Positions 27,638 through 36,878 of a DNA stretch of 54,173 bases are shown in pieces. The notes beneath the pieces were generated by a model. The model did not search any database, was not told the DNA's origin, and worked only from the letters and a program-made list of their open reading frames with translations. The translations under genes and the position numbers were made by a program. The stretch lies in NCBI GenBank assembly GCA_965371245.1, contig CBDUXT010000033.1:1-54173 (forward strand). The letters run 5' to 3'. The stretch's first letter is position 1; each line of letters opens with the position of its first letter. This DNA is from CBDUXT01 sp965371245. GTDB taxonomy: Bacteria > Planctomycetota > Phycisphaerae > UBA1845.

Positions 27638-27961
27638 ATGAACAAGCTATACGGACCACGACCCATCCTGGCCGGACTCACAGTCTTTGCAGTCTGTGGA
27701 GCCGCCTATCTGGTGTTGGGAGTCAACCCTGCGGAATCCGAGGTTCGGGGAAACCCGGTGGCAGCGGCGCGGAAGCCGCGTTCGACATCGACCGTCCAGG
27801 AAAAACCGAGTCGTACAAAGCGTCCCAGAACCGAAATTGCGTCCGGCAAGCAGCCCCGGGAAACCCGCGAACGGGTAAAAGGGACGGACTCCAAGCGAAG
27901 ACCCCGGCGCCCCAAGCCGGACAGAACCTTCAAGAAGAAAACACCGCCCCCGCCAGCGTAG
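27638..27961 (+). CDS. Small membrane-anchored protein with basic tail
   Basis: A 107-residue protein: one hydrophobic segment (about residues 9-27, PILAGLTVFAVCGAAYLVLG) followed by a strongly basic, Pro/Lys/Arg-rich low-complexity tail (SKRRPRRPKPDRTFKKKTPPPP at the end, with few acids). AAAGGAG lies upstream of the ATG. The layout resembles the next gene at 28552. If the tail is cytoplasmic it could hold nucleic acid or ribosomes at the membrane; if exported it could bind acidic polymers. Low-complexity sequence prevents family assignment, and the call rests on the ribosome-binding site and composition. Confidence 0.55.
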   Translation: MNKLYGPRPILAGLTVFAVCGAAYLVLGVNPAESEVRGNPVAAARKPRSTSTVQEKPSRTKRPRTEIASGKQPRETRERVKGTDSKRRPRRPKPDRTFKKKTPPPPA

Positions 27962-28035
27962 TGCTCCGTCGCGCTTGGTTTGATCGGTGCCGCTGCTCCG
28001 CGAGCAGTGATCTTGACCGCAGCCGAGAGACATGA

Positions 28036-28160
28036 CAAGTGTGTGGTCACACCTCATTTTGAGGGTTCAGATCCACACCGTCTTGTGTGCCACTGCTCTT
28101 ACGCAGTGCCGATCGCGGCTTTCCTGCAACCCACCCACTGCTCAATAGCAGTGGCACACG
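28036..28160 (-). repeat. Dispersed modular repeat, family 1, tail and palindrome
   Basis: Positions 28036-28080, read on the minus strand, match about 36999-37042 (shared AAAATGAGGTGTGACCAC). Next to it, GTGTGCCACTGCT (28087-28099) and AGCAGTGGCACAC (28147-28159) are perfect 13-bp inverted repeats, each within a smaller palindrome. The order of modules is the same as in the copy at 36879-37046. The rest of this 590-nt intergenic gap holds an AT-rich patch at about 28320-28400 and the promoter at 28463. Confidence 0.7.
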
Positions 28161-28462
28161 CGCAGCTTCAGGCGTGGCGACAGACGAGCGGCAGAGCCGG
28201 CACACCCTGGAGCGATGTATCGGTCGTTGGGGTTGGAACGAACCACTCACAAGTCGATGACACCCTTCCCGGGCCGCACATACGCGAGACTGCGGCCGAA
28301 CTGCGTTTCTTGCAAAGAAATTAACGTAAGAACGCATCTTTAGTGGCCGTAGTGTAATAATCGGGTATCTAATTACGAAAAAAGCGAACCGATGGCCTGT
28401 CTTGCGCGTCTAACTCAGGTGGTCGCTAGTCGCGGCTCCGACCGTCGTATTCGACGACCCGG

Positions 28463-28491
28463 TTGACTGGGTCATCGACGGCGTGGATAAT
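28463..28491 (+). promoter_or_regulatory. Strong promoter for the small basic membrane protein
   Basis: TTGACT (28463-28468), a 17-nt spacer and GATAAT (28486-28491). Both hexamers miss the consensus by one base. The gene starts 60 nt downstream with a proper ribosome-binding site. Confidence 0.7.
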
Positions 28492-28551
28492 TGGGACAGC
28501 GAAGTTCTTTTGACCAAGAGCCCAATTGCGGGACACTGGGAGGTTGTATCC

Positions 28552-28884
28552 GTGGATGATCAAAAACGACAAAAGGTCATGCTAGGCGTGTTGGCCGCTG
28601 CCGCGTTGGCTGCCGGAGGTTTCTTTTTCATGAGCGGCGGCTCCGACGACAAGAACGCCAAGGATGCCAGCGCTAACTACGTTGGCCGTAAGGTGCGGAA
28701 GGTCACCGACGCGGACTCGCGCAAGTCTTCGCGAAAGGTACGCGCCCCCAGGAACGCGCGCAACAAGGTCGAGGCAGGCCGCCAGGAACGGATCGCCAGG
28801 CCCACCGCTGGGAAGACCACGCGCAGGAGCCGCCGCGGCAAGGCCAAGCTGACCAAGAAGAAAAAGATGGTCCCCGCCGCCTAG
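28552..28884 (+). CDS. Small membrane-anchored protein with Lys/Arg-rich tail
   Basis: A 110-residue protein starting at a GTG eight bases after GGGAGG. Residues about 10-27 are hydrophobic (VMLGVLAAAALAAGGFFFM), then a short acidic linker (SDDKNAKDAS) leads to a long basic tail with about a third Lys plus Arg, ending KAKLTKKKKMVPAA; the composition recalls histone H1-like or nucleoid proteins. The gene has its own near-consensus promoter and an intrinsic terminator, so it is a single, probably strongly expressed unit. The similar gene at 27638 could be a diverged relative. Function unknown. Confidence 0.72.
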   Translation: MDDQKRQKVMLGVLAAAALAAGGFFFMSGGSDDKNAKDASANYVGRKVRKVTDADSRKSSRKVRAPRNARNKVEAGRQERIARPTAGKTTRRSRRGKAKLTKKKKMVPAA

Positions 28885-28927
28885 GCCGCGGACGATCGGA
28901 TTCTCCTGCCGGAATGACGATACGAGG

Positions 28928-28954
28928 CGCCCGTCTTGGACGGGCGTTTTTTCT
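28928..28954 (+). terminator. Intrinsic terminator after the small basic protein gene
   Basis: Perfect 8-bp stem CGCCCGTC (28928-28935) and GACGGGCG (28939-28946) with a TTG loop, followed by six T residues and CTT. It ends the transcript of the gene at 28552-28884. Confidence 0.9.
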
Positions 28955-29117
28955 TGGGGAAGGCGTGCCGATTTCCTACTGACACGACCGAATACACCAA
29001 GGTAGCCGTCGGCGCGCCCGGCCGCAGACCGCTCCGCCTTGCCATGGAGCAACCCGGTCCGACGCCCGCGTTTCGTGGACCGGGACAAGCCCACCGCCAC
29101 GGAGGCGACGTATCGGT

Positions 29118-29978
29118 ATGCCAGGAACCTCCACGCAATCAATCCGCCAAGCGAGCACGACCAGCCAGCGCGCCGTGGTCTCCGTCACGGACCTGCGCAA
29201 AGATTACGTGATGGACGACGCATCGCCGGGGTTCCTTGCCCGTTACTTCGCCCGAACGAAACCTGAGACGCTCGACAGCGCGTCTCGTGATAAGACCGTG
29301 CATGCTCTGCGCGGCGTCAGTCTCACGATCCAAGCCGGTGAGTCGGTGGCACTGATGGGTGCGAGCGGCTCGGGCAAGAGCACGCTCCTACACCTTGTCG
29401 GCGGCCTCGACCAGCCGACGTCCGGCACGATCGTGATCGAGGGGCAAAACCTCGGCGACATGAGCGACCATCAACGTACGCTGTTTCGTCGGCGGCGGTT
29501 GGGCATCGTCTTTCAGTCGTATAACCTGCTGCCGACCCTCTCCATCGTGGACAACGTCGCGCTGCCGGCCATGCTCGGCGGCGGCGCCCAGGGCGCGATT
29601 CTGTCGCGGGCACGCGACCTGCTCGATCAGGTAGACCTCGGACATCGCCTCACCCACCGCCCGCAGACATTGTCCGGCGGCGAACAGCAACGCGTGGCCA
29701 TCGCCCGCGCCCTGATCAACGACCCGGCCGTGTTGCTCGCCGACGAACCGACGGGCAACCTCGATTCTCAACACGGCGAGATGATCTGGCGGCTGCTCCA
29801 ATCACTGGCACGGGATCAAGGGCGGACCGTGCTGAGCGTCACGCACGAGGCCGAGGGGGCCGCCTTCGCCGACCGCGTCGTGGTCCTCAAGGACGGGCGC
29901 AGCATGGGGGAGTTTCGCCCCGAAGGAGACGATCATGCGGCGCTTGTGGCGGCGCGCTACCGCGAGTTGGTGGGCTAG
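29118..29978 (+). CDS. ABC transporter ATP-binding protein (LolD/MacB type)
   Basis: A 286-residue ATPase of the family that works with FtsX-type permeases. Walker A is GASGSGKST (about residues 78-86), the Q-loop is in IVFQSYNLLPTLS, the signature is LSGGEQQR, Walker B is VLLADEPTGNLDS and the switch His is in SVTHE. A 25-residue insertion between strands 1 and 2 (DDASPGFLARYFARTKPE) is unusual for LolD and may contact the permease. The C-terminus overlaps the permease start by 44 nt, so the pair is translationally coupled. Likely role: lipoprotein sorting or export of a substrate driven by mechanotransmission. Confidence 0.92.
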   Translation: MPGTSTQSIRQASTTSQRAVVSVTDLRKDYVMDDASPGFLARYFARTKPETLDSASRDKTVHALRGVSLTIQAGESVALMGASGSGKSTLLHLVGGLDQPTSGTIVIEGQNLGDMSDHQRTLFRRRRLGIVFQSYNLLPTLSIVDNVALPAMLGGGAQGAILSRARDLLDQVDLGHRLTHRPQTLSGGEQQRVAIARALINDPAVLLADEPTGNLDSQHGEMIWRLLQSLARDQGRTVLSVTHEAEGAAFADRVVVLKDGRSMGEFRPEGDDHAALVAARYRELVG

Positions 29979-32865
29979 CCCGAGTCGTTCGCTTGCCGCC
30001 GTGTTGTCCGTGGCGCTGGGCGTCGGCACGATCGCCGTCCTGACGACCTTCTACGAAACAACCCGACGGGCGATCACCGACGAGGTCGTGTCACGATGGC
30101 TCGGCGCCGCACACATCTCGGTCCACGCGCCGGGCGCGCACTGGGGCTCGATGGACGCGGGGCTGTCCGACAAGCTTGCCGATCTCGCCGGCGTTCGTCA
30201 TGTCACCGGACGGCTTCGGCGCCGCGTTCATCTAATCCCACACCGAGAGGCCGACGACCTGATCGAAACGCGATGGGTACGGGCCGACGCGATCGGCATC
30301 GACATCAACCGCGAGCGAGACTTCCGGAAATTCCCGGGGCTGCAAGGACGTTTGTTCCGGTCCGACGAACGCGGCGTCGTTTTGATCGAACAGGCGGTCG
30401 CCACCGCCTGGAAGGTGTCCGTCGGTGAACCCGTCGTTCTGACACCCTACGGCGGCGGTCCCCGGCTGACACTCACCGTCGTCGGAACGTTTGCGACCTC
30501 GCGCGTGTCGGAGTTCCAGGGCTCCAGCGTGTTCCTTCCGCTCGCCGACCTCCAGGAGTGGCTCAAGACGCCCAACGTGGTCTCCGCCATCGACGTCATG
30601 TTGGACGACACCTCCCCGGAAGCGATCGCGGCCGCAAAAGTGGATGTCGAGCGCAGCATCGTCGAGCTGAGCCCCCCCTACCCCTATCGCGTGGAGACGG
30701 CCGAGGTCAGGCAGATGGTCCTGCGCGAGGCGGAGCGCGTCACCCGCCTGCTCCTGCTGCTGATCGCCTTCATCGCGATGTTGACGTCCTTTTTCATCAT
30801 CATTGCAACGCAGAGCGTCAGCCTGATGCTTCGCCGGTCCGAGCTGGGAATCATGCGCTGCCTCGGTCTCACCCGACGTCAGTTGACCGCCCTGTTGCTC
30901 ATGGAGCTCATGCCGCTTGGCCTGGTGGGGACGATCGCCGGGTTGCTGGGCGGCATCGCCGTCTCGTACCTGGTCGCCTCCGTCGCCATGGACGGACTGG
31001 TCCGGATCCATCTGAGCACCTGGGGGCTCTGCCTCGCTGCATCGGCAGGCATGATTACGACCCTCGTCAGCGCGCTCCTGCTGATTGCGCAGGTCGGGGG
31101 CGTCACACCCATGGCAGCCACGAAACCCGACGCACACGCGCCGCGGATGCGCACGATCTACCTGGCCGGGGTCGCCGGTGTCGGCCTGTTGCTGCTACAC
31201 CAGTGGATGACCTTCTCGGCCGAGCGAACCCGCTGGCTGGGCGAGGTTTTTGCCACGATGGGCGCCGGGTCGCTTCACTTCGGGCACGCGCTGCTGGCGC
31301 CGACGGTCGTGGTGCTCTTGGGTCGGCCGACGTCGCGCGTGGTTGGTCGCGTGCTCGGTCTGCGTGCGTCTCTGGCGGAAGACGCCTTCGTCCGCGCGCC
31401 CTGGCGGAGTACGGGCGCGTGCTGGGTTCTGATGGTCGGTCTGTCCATGATTGTCTATACTGCGGTTCGCGCCGAAGGCGTGCTGGCGATCTGGGACTTC
31501 CCCGCTCGGCTGCCCTCCACGTTCGTGTGGTCACCCGACTACGTGCCCGGTGCCACGATTGAGAAGGTCGAGCAGATTCCCGGCGTCAAAAAGACCACCG
31601 TTTCGACAGACGTGCTCTGCCGGATCCAAAAGGTCGATGCGCCGGCGCTGCCCTTGGCGAAAAGCCTCATCGAACGGTTTCTCAGGAAGCTCACCAAGCC
31701 GGTGTTTGTCGCCGGCGATCCCGACGAGCTGTTGTCCATGATGAAGGTCAGCTTCGTCCAGGGATCCTACGACGAGGGGATGGCGAAGATTCGGCGCGGC
31801 GGCCACGTACTCATTCCAACCCAGACCGCCCGAAACCAAGACCTCGCCGTCGGCGACCGCGTTCGCGTCACCATCGGGCGGCGGTCAGCCGAGTTCGAGG
31901 TGGCGGGCGTCATCCAGGCCCCGGCACTGGACCTGGCCGTCACGGCCTTTCAAGCCGAAACCTACATGCAGTTCGCCGCGTCGGCCGCCCTCCTGGGAAC
32001 GCGCGACGATCTACGCGAAAAGTTCGACCTCGACGTCGTCTCCATGTTCATGTGTGACATCGATCTACCACCCGCGTCCGTGCCGCCCGGCTTCGACATG
32101 GGCAGCCTTCCCGACCCCACGAGTGAGGAATCCGTGGCGCGGGCTCTTCTTCATTGGGCTCCGTTCCTTCCGAACGAGGCCGATACCATGTCGTGGCTTG
32201 CTCCGACGCTCACGACCTGGTTGGCGGCCGGCACAAACACGCCGTTGCCGAGTGCAAGCCGCGGCGAGTTGAAGCGCTTCGCCAAAGCGATTCAAACCCT
32301 CCGCCGGACCACCGAAGCTGTCCCGCGAACCGCGGCCGAGAACTGGAGCGATTTTCGAGAACGGCTCGTGCTCCTTCGGGTCGCCCAGGTCATGGACAGA
32401 CCGGGCGCCATCCTCGGTTCGCTGACGCGTCTCAAGCAGCAGGTGGACACCAGCCTTCGCCGAGCGATCGTGGTGATGACCTGGCTGCCGGCGGTCATGT
32501 TGGTCATCGCCTCGATCGGCATCGCCAACCTGATGATGGTCAGCGTCCATCTTCGCAGCCGTCAGATCGCCGTGCTTCGCGCCGTCGGGGCGCTGAAGTC
32601 GCAGATCATTCGCCTGGTGCTCACCGAGGCCGCCACGCTCGGGCTGTTGGGCAGTGTCATGGGCGTGGCCCTCGGGCTGCACGAAGCCTACTCAGTCAAT
32701 CACATCGCCGCCGGGCTGATCGACGTCTCCTTGGAATACGTCGTGCCTGTAAAGAGCATTCTCCTGGCCGTGGTCCTGACCGTCGGCGTGTGCGTGCTGG
32801 CGGGCATCGGCCCCGCCCGCTACGCGGCCCGCAACAACATCATTGCAGCCATGCAAACCAACTAG
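29935..32865 (+). CDS. FtsX-like ABC permease, two-module
   Basis: A 976-residue permease with the FtsX/MacB fold in duplicate. The N-terminal segment LAAVLSVALGVGTIAVLTTF is followed by a large periplasmic domain, then three segments near 280-400 including the conserved RRSELGIMRCLGLTRRQL. A second half has its own periplasmic domain and a C-terminal FtsX module (about 850-970, RSRQIAVLRAVGALKSQIIR). The shape matches long lipoprotein-releasing or macrolide-type permeases, which extract or push substrates without a classical channel. GAAGGAGA precedes the ATG inside the ATPase gene. Confidence 0.92.
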   Translation: MRRLWRRATASWWASPSRSLAAVLSVALGVGTIAVLTTFYETTRRAITDEVVSRWLGAAHISVHAPGAHWGSMDAGLSDKLADLAGVRHVTGRLRRRVHLIPHREADDLIETRWVRADAIGIDINRERDFRKFPGLQGRLFRSDERGVVLIEQAVATAWKVSVGEPVVLTPYGGGPRLTLTVVGTFATSRVSEFQGSSVFLPLADLQEWLKTPNVVSAIDVMLDDTSPEAIAAAKVDVERSIVELSPPYPYRVETAEVRQMVLREAERVTRLLLLLIAFIAMLTSFFIIIATQSVSLMLRRSELGIMRCLGLTRRQLTALLLMELMPLGLVGTIAGLLGGIAVSYLVASVAMDGLVRIHLSTWGLCLAASAGMITTLVSALLLIAQVGGVTPMAATKPDAHAPRMRTIYLAGVAGVGLLLLHQWMTFSAERTRWLGEVFATMGAGSLHFGHALLAPTVVVLLGRPTSRVVGRVLGLRASLAEDAFVRAPWRSTGACWVLMVGLSMIVYTAVRAEGVLAIWDFPARLPSTFVWSPDYVPGATIEKVEQIPGVKKTTVSTDVLCRIQKVDAPALPLAKSLIERFLRKLTKPVFVAGDPDELLSMMKVSFVQGSYDEGMAKIRRGGHVLIPTQTARNQDLAVGDRVRVTIGRRSAEFEVAGVIQAPALDLAVTAFQAETYMQFAASAALLGTRDDLREKFDLDVVSMFMCDIDLPPASVPPGFDMGSLPDPTSEESVARALLHWAPFLPNEADTMSWLAPTLTTWLAAGTNTPLPSASRGELKRFAKAIQTLRRTTEAVPRTAAENWSDFRERLVLLRVAQVMDRPGAILGSLTRLKQQVDTSLRRAIVVMTWLPAVMLVIASIGIANLMMVSVHLRSRQIAVLRAVGALKSQIIRLVLTEAATLGLLGSVMGVALGLHEAYSVNHIAAGLIDVSLEYVVPVKSILLAVVLTVGVCVLAGIGPARYAARNNIIAAMQTN

Positions 32866-32888
32866 AGCATCGTCACGCCTGACCTCGT

Positions 32889-32965
32889 GGGTGCCATGGG
32901 CAAGCGCCAGCTTGCCCGTGCTGGTCTCGTAGCAACACGGGCAAACAAGTTTGCCCATGGTACCC
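32889..32965. repeat. Large imperfect inverted repeat between convergent genes
   Basis: Left arm 32889-32920 and right arm 32934-32965 are imperfect inverted copies (left GGGTGCCATGGGCAAGC, right TTTGCCCATGGTACCC). It sits between the stop of the permease gene and the RNase R gene, which converge here, and could act as a bidirectional barrier. No T tract follows, so a standard intrinsic terminator is not evident. Confidence 0.7.
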
Positions 32966-33068
32966 GCGCGCCAACCCGCAGAATCATGCGCGACGAAGCA
33001 CTCAAGGATGCCACGGGCGTCTGCTGGGTTGTTTCTAACCGAACGAACCGATTAGAGAAGCAGCGGAT

Positions 33069-35399
33069 TCATCGACGCCGTTTCAGACGCCGACCGGTGT
33101 TGGGTTTGCGGCGCCGAGGCGTCGTGCTCGCGCCTTGCGCTGTCGCGGCAGGCCTACCTCGGCCCCGCCTTCCTCGACCACGTGTGCCTCCGGCGCCTCT
33201 TTGCGGTGCAACGGCATTGGCCGCATCGCCACGGCCGTGCTTTTTGGACTTGACCGGTCGCATCGGCTCGGCCAACCCGAGATCGAGCTGCCGGGTGGCG
33301 ATGCTGACCTTGGCGATCACCACCTTCACACGGTCGCCCACGGTGATCGTCCGCCCCGACCGCTCGCCCACGACACATCCACGCGCGGCATCGACCTCCC
33401 ACCAGTCGTCGGGAAGTTGGTCGAAGCGAAGCAGCCCGTCCACGAGAAAGCGCTCGAGCTGCACAAACACGCCGACGTTGGCGACACCGGTGACGATACC
33501 GCCGAACGTGGCGCCCACGTGCCGATCCTTCAGGAGTTGGAGCAACAGCACGAGCTTGGCCTCACGCTCCGCCGACTCGGCGCGCCGCGCGTTGGTGCTG
33601 CAATGGTCACCCAGTGCCACCAGATCGGCATCGAATGTCGTACGCGACCGTCGGCCGCGCTTGTCAAACTCGCCGCGAAGGCCCCGATCGACGAGACGAT
33701 GGATCGTCAAGTCCGGGTATCGACGAATCGGCGACGTGAAGTGCCCGTACTGTCGGCTCGCCAGTGCGAAGTGCCCCATGTTCACCGGTGCATACTCGGC
33801 CTGTTGCATCGATCGCAAGACCGCCAGATGCACGGCGAACCCGTCGCTCTTGCCGCGAACTTTGTCAAGGAGCTTCTGCACGGCGAACCGGTCGGCGTCG
33901 GGCGGCAACGGGTGACCCAGTGCGGTCAAGAAGCGCCCGAGGTTGGCGGTCGCCAACTCGCGGGGTTGGTCATGGACGCGGCGAAGGAAGGGAACCTTCT
34001 TTCTGTTCAGCTCGCGGGCGACCGCCTCGTTCGCCTCCACCATGAACATCTCGATGATCTTGTGCGCATAGCCGGCGTCGGACGGCGCGACGTCCACCGG
34101 GCGCCCTTCGTCGTCGAACACAAGGTCGATCGCCGGAAGGTCGAGTTCCAACATGCCCTCGCGCAATCGACGCCGATGGATGGCCTTCGCCAGCCGCTCC
34201 ATCTCGCCGATCAGAGCCACCACCTTGGCACCCAGGCGACCCCGTTTCCCTTCGAGAACGGCCGTCGCCTGTCCATACGTGAGCCGCTTGGCGGACCGGA
34301 TGATCGTGTTCGCCAGCCGCACGGACGTGACCTTGCCCCCGCGGCCATAGGTGACAAAGACGCTCTTGGCGAGCCGGGGTTCACGCTCTTGAAGCGAACA
34401 GACCCCATTGGAGAGCACCTCCGGCAGCATCGGGATCACCATGCGCGGCAGGTAGACACTGGTGGCGCGATCCTTGGCCTCACGATCGAGCGCCCCGCCT
34501 TCACGAACGAAGTGGGCGACGTCGGCGATGTGAACGCCCAGCTCGACCGTCGCGCCCGAGCCCTTGGTCAATGAGATCGCATCGTCGAAGTCCCGAGCGT
34601 TGTCGGGATCGATCGTAATGATCGTCAGCTTGCGAAGGTCCTCTCGTTCCTCGGCTTCCGCCTCGGCGTCGAACGCCTTCACGACGCGGCTCGCCTCCGC
34701 CAACGCGGCCTTGGAGAACTCTACCGGAAGTTGAAACTGCTCGATGGCGCAGAGGGTCTCAACGCCCGGCTCGCCGCGGGCACCGAGGACCTTGACGATC
34801 ACGCCGCGGGCCTCGCATCCCTCCTTGGGATACTGGGTGATCTCGACGACCACCTGGTCGCCTTCGCGGGCTCGCTTCGCGCCGGGGTCCGCGACCAGAA
34901 TCGGCACGTGCAGCGTGTTTCCGTCGGGAAGCACAAACCAACGCCGAAGCCGCTCTTGAAGCTCTCCGACGAACCGGTTTCGGCCGCGGCGCACAACCTC
35001 GACGACGCGCCCCTCGTAGAGCATGTTGCCGTCGCGCTTGCCACGCTTGAGGACACGCGCGACGACCGTGTCACCGGTGAGTGCGCCGGAGGCTTGCCCC
35101 GGCGGAACGAACAGGTCACCGTGGGAGTTGGGCGTGTCGGGAATGACGAAGCCGAACCCCCGTTGGTTGGCGCGGTACGTGCCGACAACCTTGTTCGTAG
35201 GCGGCGGCAGCATCAGGGCGTTGCGCCCGCCAAGAACGACCCGCCCCGTCTTCATCAGTGCCTTGCACGCACCGTGGAAGTCGCCCCGTTCGGCCTCAGC
35301 GACCCCCATCGCCTCGGCCAACTCGCGCAGCTCCCGCGGCTTGTATCCCTTGGCCCGAACGAAGCTAAGGATTCGTTCGGCGAACGCCTCCGAAGACAT
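33069..35399 (-). CDS. rnr: Ribonuclease R
   Basis: A 776-residue RNase II/R family 3'-5' exoribonuclease. The N-terminus has a winged-helix-like region and cold-shock domains (about 65-220, with GTYRANQRGFGFVIP). The catalytic RNB domain contains the four-Asp motif TIDPDNARDFDDAI near residues 256-269 and MGHFALASRQYGHFTSPIRRYPD. An S1 domain is at about 640-715. The last 50 residues are Arg/Lys/Gly-rich, typical of RNase R and useful for structured RNA. GGGAG lies seven bases before the ATG. It is transcribed alone towards the FtsX permease gene. Confidence 0.95.
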   Translation of the reverse strand: MSSEAFAERILSFVRAKGYKPRELRELAEAMGVAEAERGDFHGACKALMKTGRVVLGGRNALMLPPPTNKVVGTYRANQRGFGFVIPDTPNSHGDLFVPPGQASGALTGDTVVARVLKRGKRDGNMLYEGRVVEVVRRGRNRFVGELQERLRRWFVLPDGNTLHVPILVADPGAKRAREGDQVVVEITQYPKEGCEARGVIVKVLGARGEPGVETLCAIEQFQLPVEFSKAALAEASRVVKAFDAEAEAEEREDLRKLTIITIDPDNARDFDDAISLTKGSGATVELGVHIADVAHFVREGGALDREAKDRATSVYLPRMVIPMLPEVLSNGVCSLQEREPRLAKSVFVTYGRGGKVTSVRLANTIIRSAKRLTYGQATAVLEGKRGRLGAKVVALIGEMERLAKAIHRRRLREGMLELDLPAIDLVFDDEGRPVDVAPSDAGYAHKIIEMFMVEANEAVARELNRKKVPFLRRVHDQPRELATANLGRFLTALGHPLPPDADRFAVQKLLDKVRGKSDGFAVHLAVLRSMQQAEYAPVNMGHFALASRQYGHFTSPIRRYPDLTIHRLVDRGLRGEFDKRGRRSRTTFDADLVALGDHCSTNARRAESAEREAKLVLLLQLLKDRHVGATFGGIVTGVANVGVFVQLERFLVDGLLRFDQLPDDWWEVDAARGCVVGERSGRTITVGDRVKVVIAKVSIATRQLDLGLAEPMRPVKSKKHGRGDAANAVAPQRGAGGTRGRGRRGRGRPAATAQGASTTPRRRKPNTGRRLKRRR

Positions 35400-36037
35400 A
35401 TGATTCTCCCGCCGTTAGGTCGGAACGATCGAACGCCTTCGTGGACACTCGCGTTTCTCATAGGACCGACTCCCGCATCGTAGGCCCAACAGACGGCGCT
35501 GCAACTCGAAAGCCATCAAGCACGCAAACGACGGGAACCTCACAATGATTGACTTCAAGAACGCCGTCCGTGAGGCACTGGCGTAGGAAGCGTTCCTCGA
35601 CCGGTTGGTGTCGTCCAGCCCCTGCCGGTCCGTTGTAGAAGGCTGGCACGATCGTGCCAAACGCTCCTTCACCGGGCTGCCAGGCGCAGGATTTGCGGAC
35701 CTGCGACCGGCCACAATCACCCCACGCGATCAGGCGGGACCGTCAGATTCGGCCTCGAACCGGCCTCCGGGCCCCACATGGTGCGCTAAACTGCGCCACC
35801 TCAAAAACCGCTCAATCGCCCTCAAGATTTTTTTGCGCTAGGGTCGATACATTTCTGCCGACGTTTCCTAGTTTGCCTAAACTGCCCAGTTTAGGATGAG
35901 TCGGCAAGGTGCTGTGAACTTGTTCCCAAGGTCGGCATGGAGGCCGGTGAACGTAAGCCAGCGTGTAGGTACGATTCCGGATTAGGCTGGAGGCCTTTCC
36001 GATCGGCAGCCTGCATGCTTTCCACGGAGCCGAATCC
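35400..36037. other. Long intergenic region with a 20-bp palindrome
   Basis: A 638-nt gap between the divergent RNase R and B12-fold genes. I see no convincing gene; ORFs here overlap each other and have no family. The outstanding feature is the perfect-armed palindrome CCTAAACTGCCCAGTTTAGG at 35876-35895, with a related CCTAGTTTG just upstream (35868-35876). Its size and symmetry suit a dimeric regulator upstream of the B12-fold gene. A T7 run at 35828-35834 is not preceded by a clear stem. Confidence 0.4.
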
Positions 36038-36769
36038 ATGCCCGTTACAACCGTACTGGACGAATACATGGCGCCGCTTCTCGCGGGTAACCGTAGCGAC
36101 TGCCGTCGCATCCTCCAACACCACGTGGACAAGACGCCGGACACCCGGTCGATCTACTTCGATCTTCTCTGGCCGGCCATGGAACGCATCGATAAAATGT
36201 TTCGCCAGGATCGCATCAACACCGCCGCCGAGAGCATGGCCACTCGGATCAATCGGTCCCTGGCCGACCAACTCCAGGCGAGACTGAAGCCGCGGGAAGC
36301 CAACGGGCGGCGGATTCTTGTCACCTCCGCGCCCGGTGAGCCGGAGGAACTGGGCGCGCAGATGTGTGCCGATCTGTTCGAAGCGAACGGGTGGGAAGTC
36401 TACTTCCTCGGCGGCGGCATCCCCAATGACGAGATTCTGAGTCTCGTCGGACAGCTCCGCCCGGAAATGTTGCTCATCTTCGGAACGCTACCCGGCGGCG
36501 TGCCAGGTATTCGTCAGCTCGTCGATCTGATCCGTGAGATCGGCGTCAATCCGACCATGAACATCATGGTTTCAGGCGGCGTCTTCAACCGAGCGGATGG
36601 TCTGTGGAAGGAAGTCAACGCCGACCTGATGTCCAAGAACGCCAACGAGGCTTTGACCGTCGCGGAGACTGCCCAGCCGCGCAAGCCCGAACCGCCACGA
36701 ATCGGAGCCCCGAAAAAGCGCCGACGACGACGTCGTCCGCCGCTCCTGGTGGCGAAGGCGCAGGATTAG
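36038..36769 (+). CDS. B12-binding-fold protein without the cobalt-ligand histidine
   Basis: A 243-residue protein. Residues 1-80 are helical and resemble the four-helix cap that precedes cobalamin-binding domains (CarH/LitR or methyltransferase type). Residues 92-215 have the Rossmann-like B12 fold (RRILVTSAPGEPEELGAQMC, WEVYFLGGGIPNDEIL, MNIMVSGGVFNRAD). In cobalamin binders the loop reads GExHxLG or DxHxxG; here it is GEPEELG (100-106), so Glu103 replaces His. Base-off B12 binding is thus unlikely; another ligand or partner protein may be sensed. The C-terminus is a short, very basic tail (KKRRRRRRPP). CGGAG lies upstream of the ATG. Confidence 0.82.
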   Translation: MPVTTVLDEYMAPLLAGNRSDCRRILQHHVDKTPDTRSIYFDLLWPAMERIDKMFRQDRINTAAESMATRINRSLADQLQARLKPREANGRRILVTSAPGEPEELGAQMCADLFEANGWEVYFLGGGIPNDEILSLVGQLRPEMLLIFGTLPGGVPGIRQLVDLIREIGVNPTMNIMVSGGVFNRADGLWKEVNADLMSKNANEALTVAETAQPRKPEPPRIGAPKKRRRRRRPPLLVAKAQD

Positions 36770-36878
36770 TGCCGCGTCACATGCCGATCGATCTGTTATC
36801 CGAGCCGCGACCGTCAGGAAGCGGACATACGAGCGTCGAGCTTGCCGCGGATAACCCTTCGTTGGAAACGCACGCCGT

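Noticed and set aside
33135..34574. Open frame of 479 codons on the plus strand opposite RNase R
   Set aside because: A shadow; RNase R catalytic motifs are on the other strand in the same region.
35544..35585. Mini-ORF MIDFKNAVREALA in the gap before the B12-fold gene
   Set aside because: No ribosome-binding site, no regulated-residue pattern and no terminator follow it.
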